Origin: a virus
DNA length: 64,000 nucleotides
Virus record (IMG/VR): IMGVR_UViG_3300008740_000600
Coordinates: 1 to 64,000 of that record
Reading direction: 5' to 3' (one strand)
Below, piece after piece: positions 51,254 through 59,202 of the stretch (position 1 is the first letter of the stretch; every line of letters starts with the position of its first letter). Below the pieces are notes generated by a model. The model did not search any database. It had not been told where the DNA came from and was given only the letters and a program-made list of their open reading frames with translations. The translations under genes and the position numbers were made by a program.

Positions 51254-51294
51254 AAAAAAGGCAGGATTAAATCCGAAAAGACCACCCTGCCTTT
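51254..51294 (-). terminator. Rho-independent terminator after hsp20
   Basis: Minus strand: AAAGGCAGG (51286-51294) pairs with CCTGCCTTT (51257-51265) across a 20-base loop, then a T-run. It ends the hsp20 transcript just before the clpS promoter. Confidence 0.75.
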
Positions 51295-51310
51295 AATTTA
51301 ACTTTTGGAA

Positions 51311-51736
51311 TTACTTGATACTAATTGTTCTTGGCTTTTTGGCCTCAGGAACAATTTTCTCCAATGAAACTTTCAGTAATCCATCCTTTAACTCAGCCCC
51401 ATTTACCACTACATCTTCGGAAATAGTAAAAGATCTAGTAAACTGTCTTTTAGAAATTCCTCTATGTATGACACTTGGGTCCTCTTCTGATTTATCAGAT
51501 TGAACTGATTTAACAGTTAAGTTATTATCAGCATATTTTACTTCAATGTCTTTTTTGCCAAATCCGGCTAAAGCCATTTCGATATCATATGTGAAGTCAC
51601 CTGTTTTTACGATATTGTAAGGTGGGAAATTCACTTGAGGGAATTCAGTCAACTGTTCAAAATGATTGAACATATCGTCGAATCCTACTGTGAATGGTTT
51701 AAGTTGATTAAAGATAGATAGTCTTGCGTTTGTCAT
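51311..51736 (-). CDS. Small heat-shock protein (Hsp20/IbpA family)
   Basis: 141 residues with an alpha-crystallin domain: FPPYNIVKTGDFTYDIEMAL, LAGFGKKDIEVKY, ISKRQFTRSFTISEDV and NGAELKDGLLKVSLEK, ending with an IxI-type tail (RTISIK). AAGGAG precedes the ATG. Hsp20 holds unfolded proteins. It has both a sigma70-type promoter and a TATAAATA late box, so it may be expressed throughout infection. T4-like marine phages often carry one. Confidence 0.94.
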   Translation of the reverse strand: MTNARLSIFNQLKPFTVGFDDMFNHFEQLTEFPQVNFPPYNIVKTGDFTYDIEMALAGFGKKDIEVKYADNNLTVKSVQSDKSEEDPSVIHRGISKRQFTRSFTISEDVVVNGAELKDGLLKVSLEKIVPEAKKPRTISIK

Positions 51737-51794
51737 TGTTTTCTCCTTATATTAAGCAAGTTAACTTTGTACCCGAACATTCGGCGTACACTCT

Positions 51795-51802
51795 TATTTA
51801 TA
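51795..51802 (-). promoter_or_regulatory. T4-type late promoter of hsp20 (TATAAATA)
   Basis: Exact TATAAATA on the minus strand, 58 bases before the hsp20 ATG and downstream of its sigma70-type promoter. Confidence 0.6.
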
Positions 51803-51832
51803 CATAAGCAATTCTTTACCTATGTATACTAT

Positions 51833-51862
51833 ATTATATAAGCATTAATGGTAAAAAGTCAA
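51833..51862 (-). promoter_or_regulatory. Sigma70-type promoter of hsp20 (TTGACT-N18-TATAAT)
   Basis: Minus strand: TTGACT at 51857-51862 and TATAAT at 51833-51838, spacing 18. Confidence 0.75.
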
Positions 51863-51883
51863 GTCTTTTTTGGAAATAAATCC

Positions 51884-51911
51884 AAAAAAATCCCCCAATT
51901 AAGGGGGATTT
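51884..51911 (-). terminator. Rho-independent terminator after the 51973 gene
   Basis: Minus strand: 9-bp stem AAATCCCCC (51903-51911) with GGGGGATTT (51888-51896), loop TTAATT, then a run of T. The stem is GC-rich within AT-rich flanks. It ends the short transcript from the promoter at 52344. Confidence 0.9.
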
Positions 51912-51972
51912 GGAATAGTGTGGGACTTTAGTTTTTTTAGAGCTCAAAAGTCCCCTGGGAAAGTTGCTCTAT

Positions 51973-52317
51973 TTAAGAATAAATTGAATTATCCTCAAAT
52001 TTGGTAGTAGTACTGACCAGTGATAATACTGCTGAATTTAACCACTTATTCAATCCTTCACTATATTGGATTTCATCAGCAAACTTTATCCTATCCATAG
52101 GCTTTTTGAAAGCCATTTCCAACGCTTTCATCTTAGTTGCCTGTTCTAGGGTAACTTTTACGATTTCTCCATCGTCTGTTTTGACAGTATCTAGTGGGTG
52201 GGGATTGTCTTGGCTATCTTCAATATTACCAAACTGAATATACATTCTTGTTTGTTTATACCCAGGTCCGTACTCGTCGTCTTTGTAACCTGTTTTACGA
52301 AATAATGGCATTGGCAC
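51973..52317 (-). CDS. Phage protein of unknown function (114 aa), single-gene unit
   Basis: It stands alone between its own perfect promoter and a strong terminator, so it is regulated apart from its neighbours. TGGAG lies before the ATG. The product starts MPMPLFRKTGYKDDEYGPG and has a mixed charged body; no motif recognised. Such isolated early units in phages often encode host-takeover proteins (inference). Confidence 0.55.
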   Translation of the reverse strand: MPMPLFRKTGYKDDEYGPGYKQTRMYIQFGNIEDSQDNPHPLDTVKTDDGEIVKVTLEQATKMKALEMAFKKPMDRIKFADEIQYSEGLNKWLNSAVLSLVSTTTKFEDNSIYS

Positions 52318-52343
52318 TCCACATTTAGTTAATTTAAACTACT

Positions 52344-52372
52344 ATTATAGCATCAATTGGCCAGCTTGTCAA
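52344..52372 (-). promoter_or_regulatory. Sigma70-type promoter (TTGACA-N17-TATAAT)
   Basis: Minus strand: TTGACA at 52367-52372 and TATAAT at 52344-52349, spacing 17, preceded by ATGG. The -35 overlaps the stop region of the upstream gene. Confidence 0.87.
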
Positions 52373-52986
52373 CCATTTTTGGCGGTAATTAGACCAAATA
52401 TCTTGTTATTTCCTTCTTGATTATAGGTATAATCACTATTATAATAACCACAGGCATTAACTAGCTTATCTAACTCCGTATGCTTGGATATATCAGCATT
52501 ATGTATATTACACCACCGAATAAACTGGTCAGATAACGCCTTTTTACTATAATATGGTGTAGTTGTAGCACCTGTCAGCTCTTCAGCCACACACGGGCTT
52601 ATTTGAGCCCACTCTGTGACGATTTTAGCGTCTTTTCTTATTAATTTAATGCTATTAATGTAGGTTAAATTGTGGTTTACCATAGTGTCGGGTGTATGTG
52701 TCATTAGTAACATATCCCTTCTTCTAGTGTGGTTAATATCCAAGTATTCTTCATTATCCCAACTGTAAACAAAGTTACCTATTTTTTGATGAACCAAATC
52801 GGGTATTGTGATTATGATATTCTCTTCATGTTTTTGAAGTTTAATAAATTGTTGATATGTTTCTTCTACTGATTCTGTTGTTAAAACTTTGGGTGTTTCT
52901 TTATAATGATCAGCTACTTGAAATATCCAATGCCCCTCACCTAAGTGACTAGTATTAACTAAATTGTTATTTCCTATTATCAACAT
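52369..52986 (-). CDS. Phage protein of unknown function (205 aa)
   Basis: Begins MLIIGNNNLVNTSHLGEGHW and has IIITIPDLVHQKIGNFVYSW, which together look like an alpha/beta fold. It overlaps the SGNH-like gene upstream by 20 bases, so the two probably act together. Not recognised. Confidence 0.45.
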   Translation of the reverse strand: MLIIGNNNLVNTSHLGEGHWIFQVADHYKETPKVLTTESVEETYQQFIKLQKHEENIIITIPDLVHQKIGNFVYSWDNEEYLDINHTRRRDMLLMTHTPDTMVNHNLTYINSIKLIRKDAKIVTEWAQISPCVAEELTGATTTPYYSKKALSDQFIRWCNIHNADISKHTELDKLVNACGYYNSDYTYNQEGNNKIFGLITAKNG

Positions 52987-53752
52987 ATTCTTTTATTTTC
53001 TCTGCGAAAGCCTTATTTGAAAGACGTCCGGGGTGTTCATTATCAGTACCTGTGTCAAGAATATCTTTCATAATATTAATATTAGGCCAACGTGTTTTAT
53101 CTATTTTACTTGCTAAAGATTGAATTGTAGTAATTGGACCGTCTGTAACTTTTTCTATAAAATCTAAAGGATACCAAGAACCCCAATCTCCCGGATACCC
53201 AAATGCTTCCGAATGTAACCAGTCACCGCCGTTAACAAAAAGATACTGCTGATTATTTTCTTTAAAATAAGTTTGAAGTATATAAGCATTTTTAATTAAT
53301 CCAAATAAACTTGTAGTAGCATCTTCTACAGTTATAAATGCTTTATGTTTACTTTCTTTTAACCAATTGCCATATGGAGCACTAGCATAAAAATCTGGTT
53401 TGAATTGCTCAAACCATTTAAACGAATTTACACTTTCTTGTACTACAGCATTTAAATAATTGTAATCAGGATATGTATGATCTTCAAAATAAAATTCACT
53501 AGATCCTTCTGGTGGACCTATTGTTTCCCATCTAGGTAATTGTGTCCATTGGATAATAACAAGTTCAGGTTTATGTCTGCTACAGAAATCTATTGCTCGT
53601 CTAGTAATAAAATCATTTGAACTGCCACAAATGGCATGATTATAAACTTTAGAAAACCCTAACTGAGTTGTCCAACTATGTTTATAATCGTTTAAATAAT
53701 GAAAGTGGCTATTACTACAACCTGAAATGTATACAGTATTTTTCTGTGCCAC
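52967..53752 (-). CDS. SGNH/GDSL hydrolase-like protein (261 aa)
   Basis: A first strand then GCSNSHFH (block I Ser), AICGSSND (block II/III Gly and Asn) and near the end TDNEHPGRLSNKAFAEKI (block V Asp/His) match the SGNH hydrolase order. Members remove acyl or acetyl groups from sugars and lipids. A surface glycan target is possible. The exact catalytic set should be confirmed by structure. Confidence 0.6.
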   Translation of the reverse strand: MAQKNTVYISGCSNSHFHYLNDYKHSWTTQLGFSKVYNHAICGSSNDFITRRAIDFCSRHKPELVIIQWTQLPRWETIGPPEGSSEFYFEDHTYPDYNYLNAVVQESVNSFKWFEQFKPDFYASAPYGNWLKESKHKAFITVEDATTSLFGLIKNAYILQTYFKENNQQYLFVNGGDWLHSEAFGYPGDWGSWYPLDFIEKVTDGPITTIQSLASKIDKTRWPNINIMKDILDTGTDNEHPGRLSNKAFAEKIKEYVDNRK

Positions 53753-53763
53753 TGTTAATCACC

Positions 53764-54063
53764 TTAATACATTCTCTTTTTAGATTGTCCCCAAGCCATT
53801 TCACTTTCACGTTGCTTTTTTAACCAACGATTACGTCCTGCTTTTTTGGCTAGCCTTCTCTTCTCACTTGGTTTGACAAAATATTGTCTATCTCTAACTT
53901 CTTGTAAAGTTCCTTCAGCTTGAAGTTTCTTTTTAAGTTTTCTTAATGCCTTGTTGACATCATTGTTACGGACTTCAACTGTTAGTCCACCTTTTCCGTA
54001 AGAGTCTACTTTATCTCTTTTGATTTGGAAATTTCTATACCCGCCTCTATTACCTACAAACAT
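53764..54063 (-). CDS. rpsU: bS21-like ribosomal protein
   Basis: 99 residues. The core VEVRNNDVNKALRKLKKKL and KPSEKRRLAKKAGRNRW match the small-subunit protein bS21, with an N-terminal extension. bS21 helps the 30S subunit engage the anti-Shine-Dalgarno region. Phage copies are known in several marine and large phages and may bias the host ribosome to viral mRNA. It overlaps clpX by one base. Confidence 0.88.
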   Translation of the reverse strand: MFVGNRGGYRNFQIKRDKVDSYGKGGLTVEVRNNDVNKALRKLKKKLQAEGTLQEVRDRQYFVKPSEKRRLAKKAGRNRWLKKQRESEMAWGQSKKRMY

Positions 54064-55211
54064 TATACCTCCTGTACGTCTGTTTCGTTAATTGTTACTT
54101 TTTTACCTTTTAATTGATCTAGTTCATAATAGTATTCTAGTAATGTACTTTCCAAAATACCTTTTAATGCTCTAGCACCTACCTTATATTGTAACGCAAG
54201 ATCCACGATCTTGTCAAGTGCTTTATCCGAAAATTCCAATTGAACTTCATCAACATTGAAATAAAATCGGGTTTGATCAATAAGATTATTATCCACCTTG
54301 GATAATATTTGCTTTAATTCAGGTTTAGTTAATTCTTTAGTTTGGACTACAACTGGGAATCTTCCAACAAATTCTGGGATCATTCCAAAATTAACCAAAT
54401 CACTGGTAATCATTTTTCTGTCAATTTTACCATCACTATTAAACCCAATTGAGTTTGTTCTAGTTTTATCCAATCCAACAAATGCTCCACTTCCAATAAA
54501 CAAAATCTTACTAGTATCAACTTCTAGCATTTCTTGTTGTGGGTGTTTCCTTCCACCTTGCGGTGCTACTCTAACTTTAGTACCTTCAACAAGTTTCAAT
54601 AATGCTTGTTGTACACCCTCGCCTGATACGTCTCTAGTAATTGAGACATTCTCGCCTTTACGACCTATTTTGTCAATCTCATCTAAAAATATAATACCTT
54701 GTTCTGCTCTAGCAACATTAAAATCTACTTTTAATAATAATGAGCTAATAATACTTTCAACATCGTCACCAACATAACCACTTTCTGTTAAACTTGTAGC
54801 ATCAGCAATTACAATAGGTACATCTAAAAACTTGGCTATTTGCTTTGCCATAAAAGTTTTACCACTACCTGTTGGACCTATTATTAGTTGATTATTTTTT
54901 TCAACTTCGCCAGCTTGATCAAACATCAAACGCTTGTAATGATTAACTACACCAACAGCCATATGACGTTTTGCTTTATCTTGTCCAACCATTGTGTTGT
55001 TTAAAAAGGCAACAATTTCTTTTGCTGTTTTTGGTTTTAATTGTTTAAGTCCTGCTTTAGATTTTTCATCATTCAAGACTTTATTACATAGTGCTATACA
55101 TTCATCACATATACCAACGTCGTCAGCAATTATAATTTTATATACTTGTCCTTTTTCTTTACCGCAAAAGTTACAGCGATGAACCTGTGGTAGTTCTTCA
55201 ATTTTAGTCAT
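54063..55211 (-). CDS. clpX: ClpX ATP-dependent unfoldase
   Basis: 382 residues, slightly short. The N-terminal zinc site is Cys13, Cys16, Cys35 and Cys38; Walker A GPTGSGKT (112-119), Walker B GIIFLDEID (172-180), a sensor region GSGAFVGLD and the ClpP-binding loop SIGFNSD (IGF 255-257). The C-terminal VGARALKGI has the sensor 2 Arg. It should dock on a ClpP and unfold substrates, with the phage ClpP at 14505 as the natural partner. Confidence 0.95.
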   Translation of the reverse strand: MTKIEELPQVHRCNFCGKEKGQVYKIIIADDVGICDECIALCNKVLNDEKSKAGLKQLKPKTAKEIVAFLNNTMVGQDKAKRHMAVGVVNHYKRLMFDQAGEVEKNNQLIIGPTGSGKTFMAKQIAKFLDVPIVIADATSLTESGYVGDDVESIISSLLLKVDFNVARAEQGIIFLDEIDKIGRKGENVSITRDVSGEGVQQALLKLVEGTKVRVAPQGGRKHPQQEMLEVDTSKILFIGSGAFVGLDKTRTNSIGFNSDGKIDRKMITSDLVNFGMIPEFVGRFPVVVQTKELTKPELKQILSKVDNNLIDQTRFYFNVDEVQLEFSDKALDKIVDLALQYKVGARALKGILESTLLEYYYELDQLKGKKVTINETDVQEV

Positions 55212-55593
55212 CTAATGCCTTCTCTTTCGATAGTCGTTTCTTTAACAACCAGTCAACTGGTACTGTTAGCTTTTTAGTATTTAACGGTTCATAGTTCTCA
55301 TCATGGTGGATATCGTCACACCACCATACCTTTGGAAATGATAATAAGTAACCTAATACCACTTTATTAGCATATTCATTACTTACTATTGTTACAGTAG
55401 ACCTAGTTGCTGTATTAACTATCCAATCTAATTTACTATTGTTTTCGCCAATGTGTAAACTATACTCACCAAACTTTGGTAGCTCTTTAATAAATTGTTC
55501 AACTGTCCAGTTATCGCAACCTAAAAGAAATACACTCTCAGGTTTACCAAACCAGTAATCAGGCTCTGTTACTACTGTTACGTTATTGTCCAA
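55204..55593 (-). CDS. Phage protein of unknown function (129 aa), TTG start
   Basis: The start is TTG 55593, eight bases after GGAG; no ATG fits. Begins MDNNVTVVTEPDYWFGKP in translation, with an alpha/beta middle (FGEYSLHIGENNSKLDWIV). It overlaps clpX by 8 bases and the frameshifted extension upstream by 11. Not recognised. Confidence 0.5.
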   Translation of the reverse strand: MDNNVTVVTEPDYWFGKPESVFLLGCDNWTVEQFIKELPKFGEYSLHIGENNSKLDWIVNTATRSTVTIVSNEYANKVVLGYLLSFPKVWWCDDIHHDENYEPLNTKKLTVPVDWLLKKRLSKEKALDD

Positions 55594-56176
55594 GTACGTC
55601 TCTCCTTGTTAAATAATTTGATACTGCTTCTTTTTCATCAACACTTAAATCGTCAACATCTTTATCACTTCGTGCTAATTGATCTACTAAATGTTTGATA
55701 TAGTCTGATGTTAGATATGCTGTTGTACCATCTTTATCAACATCAATCCATTTATTACCATTCCACTTCTTAAGTTCATGTGGGTATACATTTGTTAATG
55801 TATGTAATTGACCCTTCTCAGGATCAAGTGGTAAGTTCTCTCCAAAAGTTGCTTTTGCTCCAAGGTTTTCTTCTTCCTCTTTTATTTTTGCTTTAGCATT
55901 TTTATCAATAAGATCATATTTTTTGCTTATTCGCTCAATAGCTTGGTCTCTACTTGCTACTTGAGTTTGTAAGTTTATAATATCTTTATTAAGTGAGTCG
56001 ATACCAGTAGTGTCTTTAATGATTTTTTCAACTTCAACTTCTTTAATGACTTCTACTTCTTCGGGAGGTTTGTTTTCTAACTCGTTTACTTGTAATTTAA
56101 GTTTTTCATTATCGGCTTCGAGTTTAGAGATAGTAGCAATAGATTTTTCAGTTAACTCGCTAATTTCGTCCTTTTT
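55583..56176 (-). other. Frame -1 extension of the coiled-coil membrane protein, reached by frameshift at an A9 run
   Basis: An open frame of about 197 codons with normal phage composition and no ATG, GTG or TTG start. It is coiled in the first half (IATISKLEADNEKLKLQV) and ends in a small domain (KKWNGNKWIDVDKDGTTAYL). It joins the membrane protein if the ribosome or polymerase slips back one base on nine A (56172-56180), or if the true sequence has ten A. It explains a 560-base stretch otherwise without a gene. Confidence 0.75.
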
Positions 56177-57792
56177 TTTTGAAGGACGGAATATTCCTTT
56201 TCTAACTTTGACTTTTCTTTATCAAGATCGTCGTACTCTTTCTGAAGTGAAGCCAACTCTGCTTTAGTCATTTTACCACTTGCTATTGCTCCGTCAAGTT
56301 GTTCTTCTAACTGTAGCAGAAGGTTAGTATGCTCTTGTATTTTCATTTCAAGTTCCTTCTCTCTGTCGTTTGCTCTTTTTTTTAATGGTGTTGTTGTCAC
56401 CGGTGTTGGTGGTCCTGGTCTAAAAGGTGGGTGACCTTTTCTTTCTCTCGCCCAACTTATTGTTTGAACACCTGCTAACACCAACATAATAGCAAGTGGG
56501 TCGAATACTATAACGATAACAATAATAACCCAACGTACTGCTCGTTCTAATAAATCGGCATCTGCTTCTTGTCCGTAAACAAATTCAGCAATATATTTAA
56601 TTGGTCCAACATCTGCTTCTAGTTTACGGTATTCTTTTTCAATATCAAATTTTTCATCAATTAATATGTCTATTTGATCATTTGAATTTTTAATCTTTTG
56701 TAATTGTTCTTCAATTATAACTTCATTAGCATCTGTTGTACCTTGTCCTAATTGAGAACGTAATCGATTAATAACTTCATTAGCATTAGCAATTTCTTGT
56801 TCTGCTACACCACGTAAACGTTTAATTTCTTCCCTAGCATTGTTTATAATATCATTATCAACACCTGTATTAGCCTGTTGAGATTCTGCTGTTTCTCTTA
56901 AACGTTGCTTTTCTTTATTTGCTTGAACAATAGCATAGTTAAACTTATTATCATCTTTAATCTTATCTATTTTTGCTAATACTTCTAAACGTCTATCTGT
57001 TAAATCTTTTTTGAATTTAGTTAATTGGGTTCTAGTATTATAACCAAACTTACCATCTACTTTAACACCAATTAATGATTGTAGTTCATTAATTTTACCT
57101 TCAGCTGGCCAAGTTTCTAACTTGTTCATCTTCTCGTCTATTACTTCTATTTCATCTAAGTACGGTTGAATACTATCTGCTAGTTTCTGCTCTTCTCTTT
57201 CAATAATAGCATTTTGCTCATCAATAGCAGGTTGTATTCTTTCAAATGCTTCGTTAACTCTACCTAATTCTTGATCAATAATTAATTGTTGTTGATCAAT
57301 AGCAGGTTGTTGTCTAGCATAAGCATTATTAATACGTTCTTCTTCTGTGGCTATTTGAGATTGTATTCTAGAATCTGTATCATCATCTTGATTTTCAGCT
57401 TCAACGATCTTTTGTTCTGCCCTAGTAATAATAGTTTCAAAACGTTCTATTTCAGATTCAATTCTTACTAATTGTGATTGATTCTCTTCGCTTTGTGCTG
57501 TTTGTTCAATATGAGCTTTAGATAAGAATCCAAAGATTCCCATACTTGTAATAAACATTATGATTAATACTGCGGCCGCTAGATAGGTCTTCATCCACCG
57601 CTTGGCCGAGAACCAATACTGATGGAGCCATACAGTAGTTACGATTTTACCAACTTCTAAGACAGCACCCATAATAATTACTGGTACTACTGCCGCGGCG
57701 AAAATGGCTGTTAAACCTATTATACTGTAATAAGCGGCGACCCCTGAAATTGACAGAGCCACCAACATAATAAAAAGTCCGAAGAGCATCAT
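56152..57792 (-). CDS. Membrane-anchored coiled-coil protein with PG-binding-like segment
   Basis: 546 residues in the zero frame. Three or four N-terminal helices (LFGLFIMLVALSISGVAA onward) precede a long coiled coil; in it lies LQSLIGVKVDGKFGYNTRTQ, like a peptidoglycan-binding motif. Another helix follows (VRWVIIVIVIVFDPLAIMLV), then a second coil. It resembles a large membrane protein conserved in T4-like marine phages, as I recall. The zero frame stops seven codons after an A9 run, beyond which the -1 frame is open. Confidence 0.7.
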   Translation of the reverse strand: MMLFGLFIMLVALSISGVAAYYSIIGLTAIFAAAVVPVIIMGAVLEVGKIVTTVWLHQYWFSAKRWMKTYLAAAVLIIMFITSMGIFGFLSKAHIEQTAQSEENQSQLVRIESEIERFETIITRAEQKIVEAENQDDDTDSRIQSQIATEEERINNAYARQQPAIDQQQLIIDQELGRVNEAFERIQPAIDEQNAIIEREEQKLADSIQPYLDEIEVIDEKMNKLETWPAEGKINELQSLIGVKVDGKFGYNTRTQLTKFKKDLTDRRLEVLAKIDKIKDDNKFNYAIVQANKEKQRLRETAESQQANTGVDNDIINNAREEIKRLRGVAEQEIANANEVINRLRSQLGQGTTDANEVIIEEQLQKIKNSNDQIDILIDEKFDIEKEYRKLEADVGPIKYIAEFVYGQEADADLLERAVRWVIIVIVIVFDPLAIMLVLAGVQTISWARERKGHPPFRPGPPTPVTTTPLKKRANDREKELEMKIQEHTNLLLQLEEQLDGAIASGKMTKAELASLQKEYDDLDKEKSKLEKEYSVLQKKRTKLAS

Positions 57793-57804
57793 ATATTTAC
57801 CGCC

Positions 57805-59202
57805 TTATTCTAAGTTATTAAGCATATTTTTTAAGGCCTTATTCATGCCTTCTGCTGTAACTTTTGGTTCTTCTGTAGTACTAGACTCCATCTCGCCTAC
57901 TGTAGATCTAGTTTTTATCTTTTCTACAACATCACTAGTATATTGTTCTGGTTGATGTCCTTCACCTAAATCTGTAATTCTTAAACTATGAATATCAAAT
58001 CCTAATTCTACTTTTTGTCCAACTCCTGAACTACTTCTAGTTTTCATAAGTTGTAATTGATATTTTCCTCGTTCTCTCATAGCCCTACTTGTAAAAATAC
58101 CAAATACATTATCTGCTGTATTAATTTTACTAATACCTCCAGCTATATGACTATGATCAAATTCAATTTCTTCTACTGCTCCTCTATTCAATTGAGAAGC
58201 TGTTACAAATATTACATTAAGTTCTTTTGATAAATTTCTTAATTCTTCACTAACATATTTGTCTTTAATATATTGATCATTTGGACTTACTTTAACACTA
58301 ACAGGTGTTAACAAATCTAAATAATCAACTAACATAAAATCTATTTTGTTATTTGTTTTAATTTGTAATTCTTTACAATATGCCCTAATATCATTAATTG
58401 TACTTTGTGCTGGCATATATTTTATTCTTAAACTGCCTGAATTTTTACCTACCATCTTAACTTTTAAATCTAAACCATCTAAGTCTTTAAAAATTTGATT
58501 GCTTGGAATCTCTGTAAGCATACTATCAATTCTCATTGATGATAGATTTTCACTTAACTCTAAAGTAATATAAACTCCGTTTAATCCTTTTAATATCCAG
58601 TTACAAGCCATATTTTGTAAAAACAAACTTTTACCACTTCCACTACCTCCAGCGAATATGTTAAGTTCACCTTTACTCATTCCACCAAATAATTTTTTAT
58701 CTAATGTTGGCCAACCTGTACTAACTTGTCCATTGTTTTCTTTTAATGCTAACAACCTCTCTTTAGGATTTTCAAAATAATCTATACCAAGGTCTCTTGT
58801 TAAACTTACTTGTACAGCATCTTTAATTAATTTTTCAACTGGACCATAATTGCCTTTTTCTAAATGATCAGCACTTTTTAAAATTGCTCTTTCTAATTCT
58901 TGTCGTCTTGTAAAATTTTCAAACTCATCAAAGAACCAATTGTAATGTCCATCATTTAAATCTGGAACTTCTTTTAGATTTGTGCCACAAGTATCGTTTA
59001 CTTGTTTAAGTGTTGGCATTGTTGATTGTTTATCTGTATGATCAAAAATAAAGTGTGCCGCTTTTCTTAAACTGCGATCAAAGTTTTCAGCATTAAAGAT
59101 ATTTTGTATTCTAACGAAACTTTGAGCATCATTCAACATCATCTCTAAAAATAGTTTTTGAATTTCTATTGTATATTCTGTGATTTTAGTTTCGTTGTCC
59201 AA
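57805..59202 (-). CDS. Replicative DNA helicase, T4 gp41/DnaB-like
   Basis: 465 residues. The N-terminal domain is followed by a RecA-like core: Walker A GGSGSGKS (185-192), VYITLELSENLSSMRIDS (H1a), FMLVDYLDLLTP (Walker B), VTASQLNRGAVE (H3). This matches T4 gp41, the hexameric 5'-3' helicase of the phage fork. It overlaps the primase gene by 17 bases, a classic helicase-primase pair. Confidence 0.95.
   Translation of the reverse strand: MDNETKITEYTIEIQKLFLEMMLNDAQSFVRIQNIFNAENFDRSLRKAAHFIFDHTDKQSTMPTLKQVNDTCGTNLKEVPDLNDGHYNWFFDEFENFTRRQELERAILKSADHLEKGNYGPVEKLIKDAVQVSLTRDLGIDYFENPKERLLALKENNGQVSTGWPTLDKKLFGGMSKGELNIFAGGSGSGKSLFLQNMACNWILKGLNGVYITLELSENLSSMRIDSMLTEIPSNQIFKDLDGLDLKVKMVGKNSGSLRIKYMPAQSTINDIRAYCKELQIKTNNKIDFMLVDYLDLLTPVSVKVSPNDQYIKDKYVSEELRNLSKELNVIFVTASQLNRGAVEEIEFDHSHIAGGISKINTADNVFGIFTSRAMRERGKYQLQLMKTRSSSGVGQKVELGFDIHSLRITDLGEGHQPEQYTSDVVEKIKTRSTVGEMESSTTEEPKVTAEGMNKALKNMLNNLE

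Noticed and set aside
54298-54777. Plus-strand 159-codon frame inside clpX
   Set aside because: Shadow of clpX; Ser/Thr-rich with no start signals.
56152-56200. T-run and inverted repeat as a transcription terminator
   Set aside because: It lies inside coding sequence and the -1 frame continues as protein for 197 codons; slippage or an indel explains it better.
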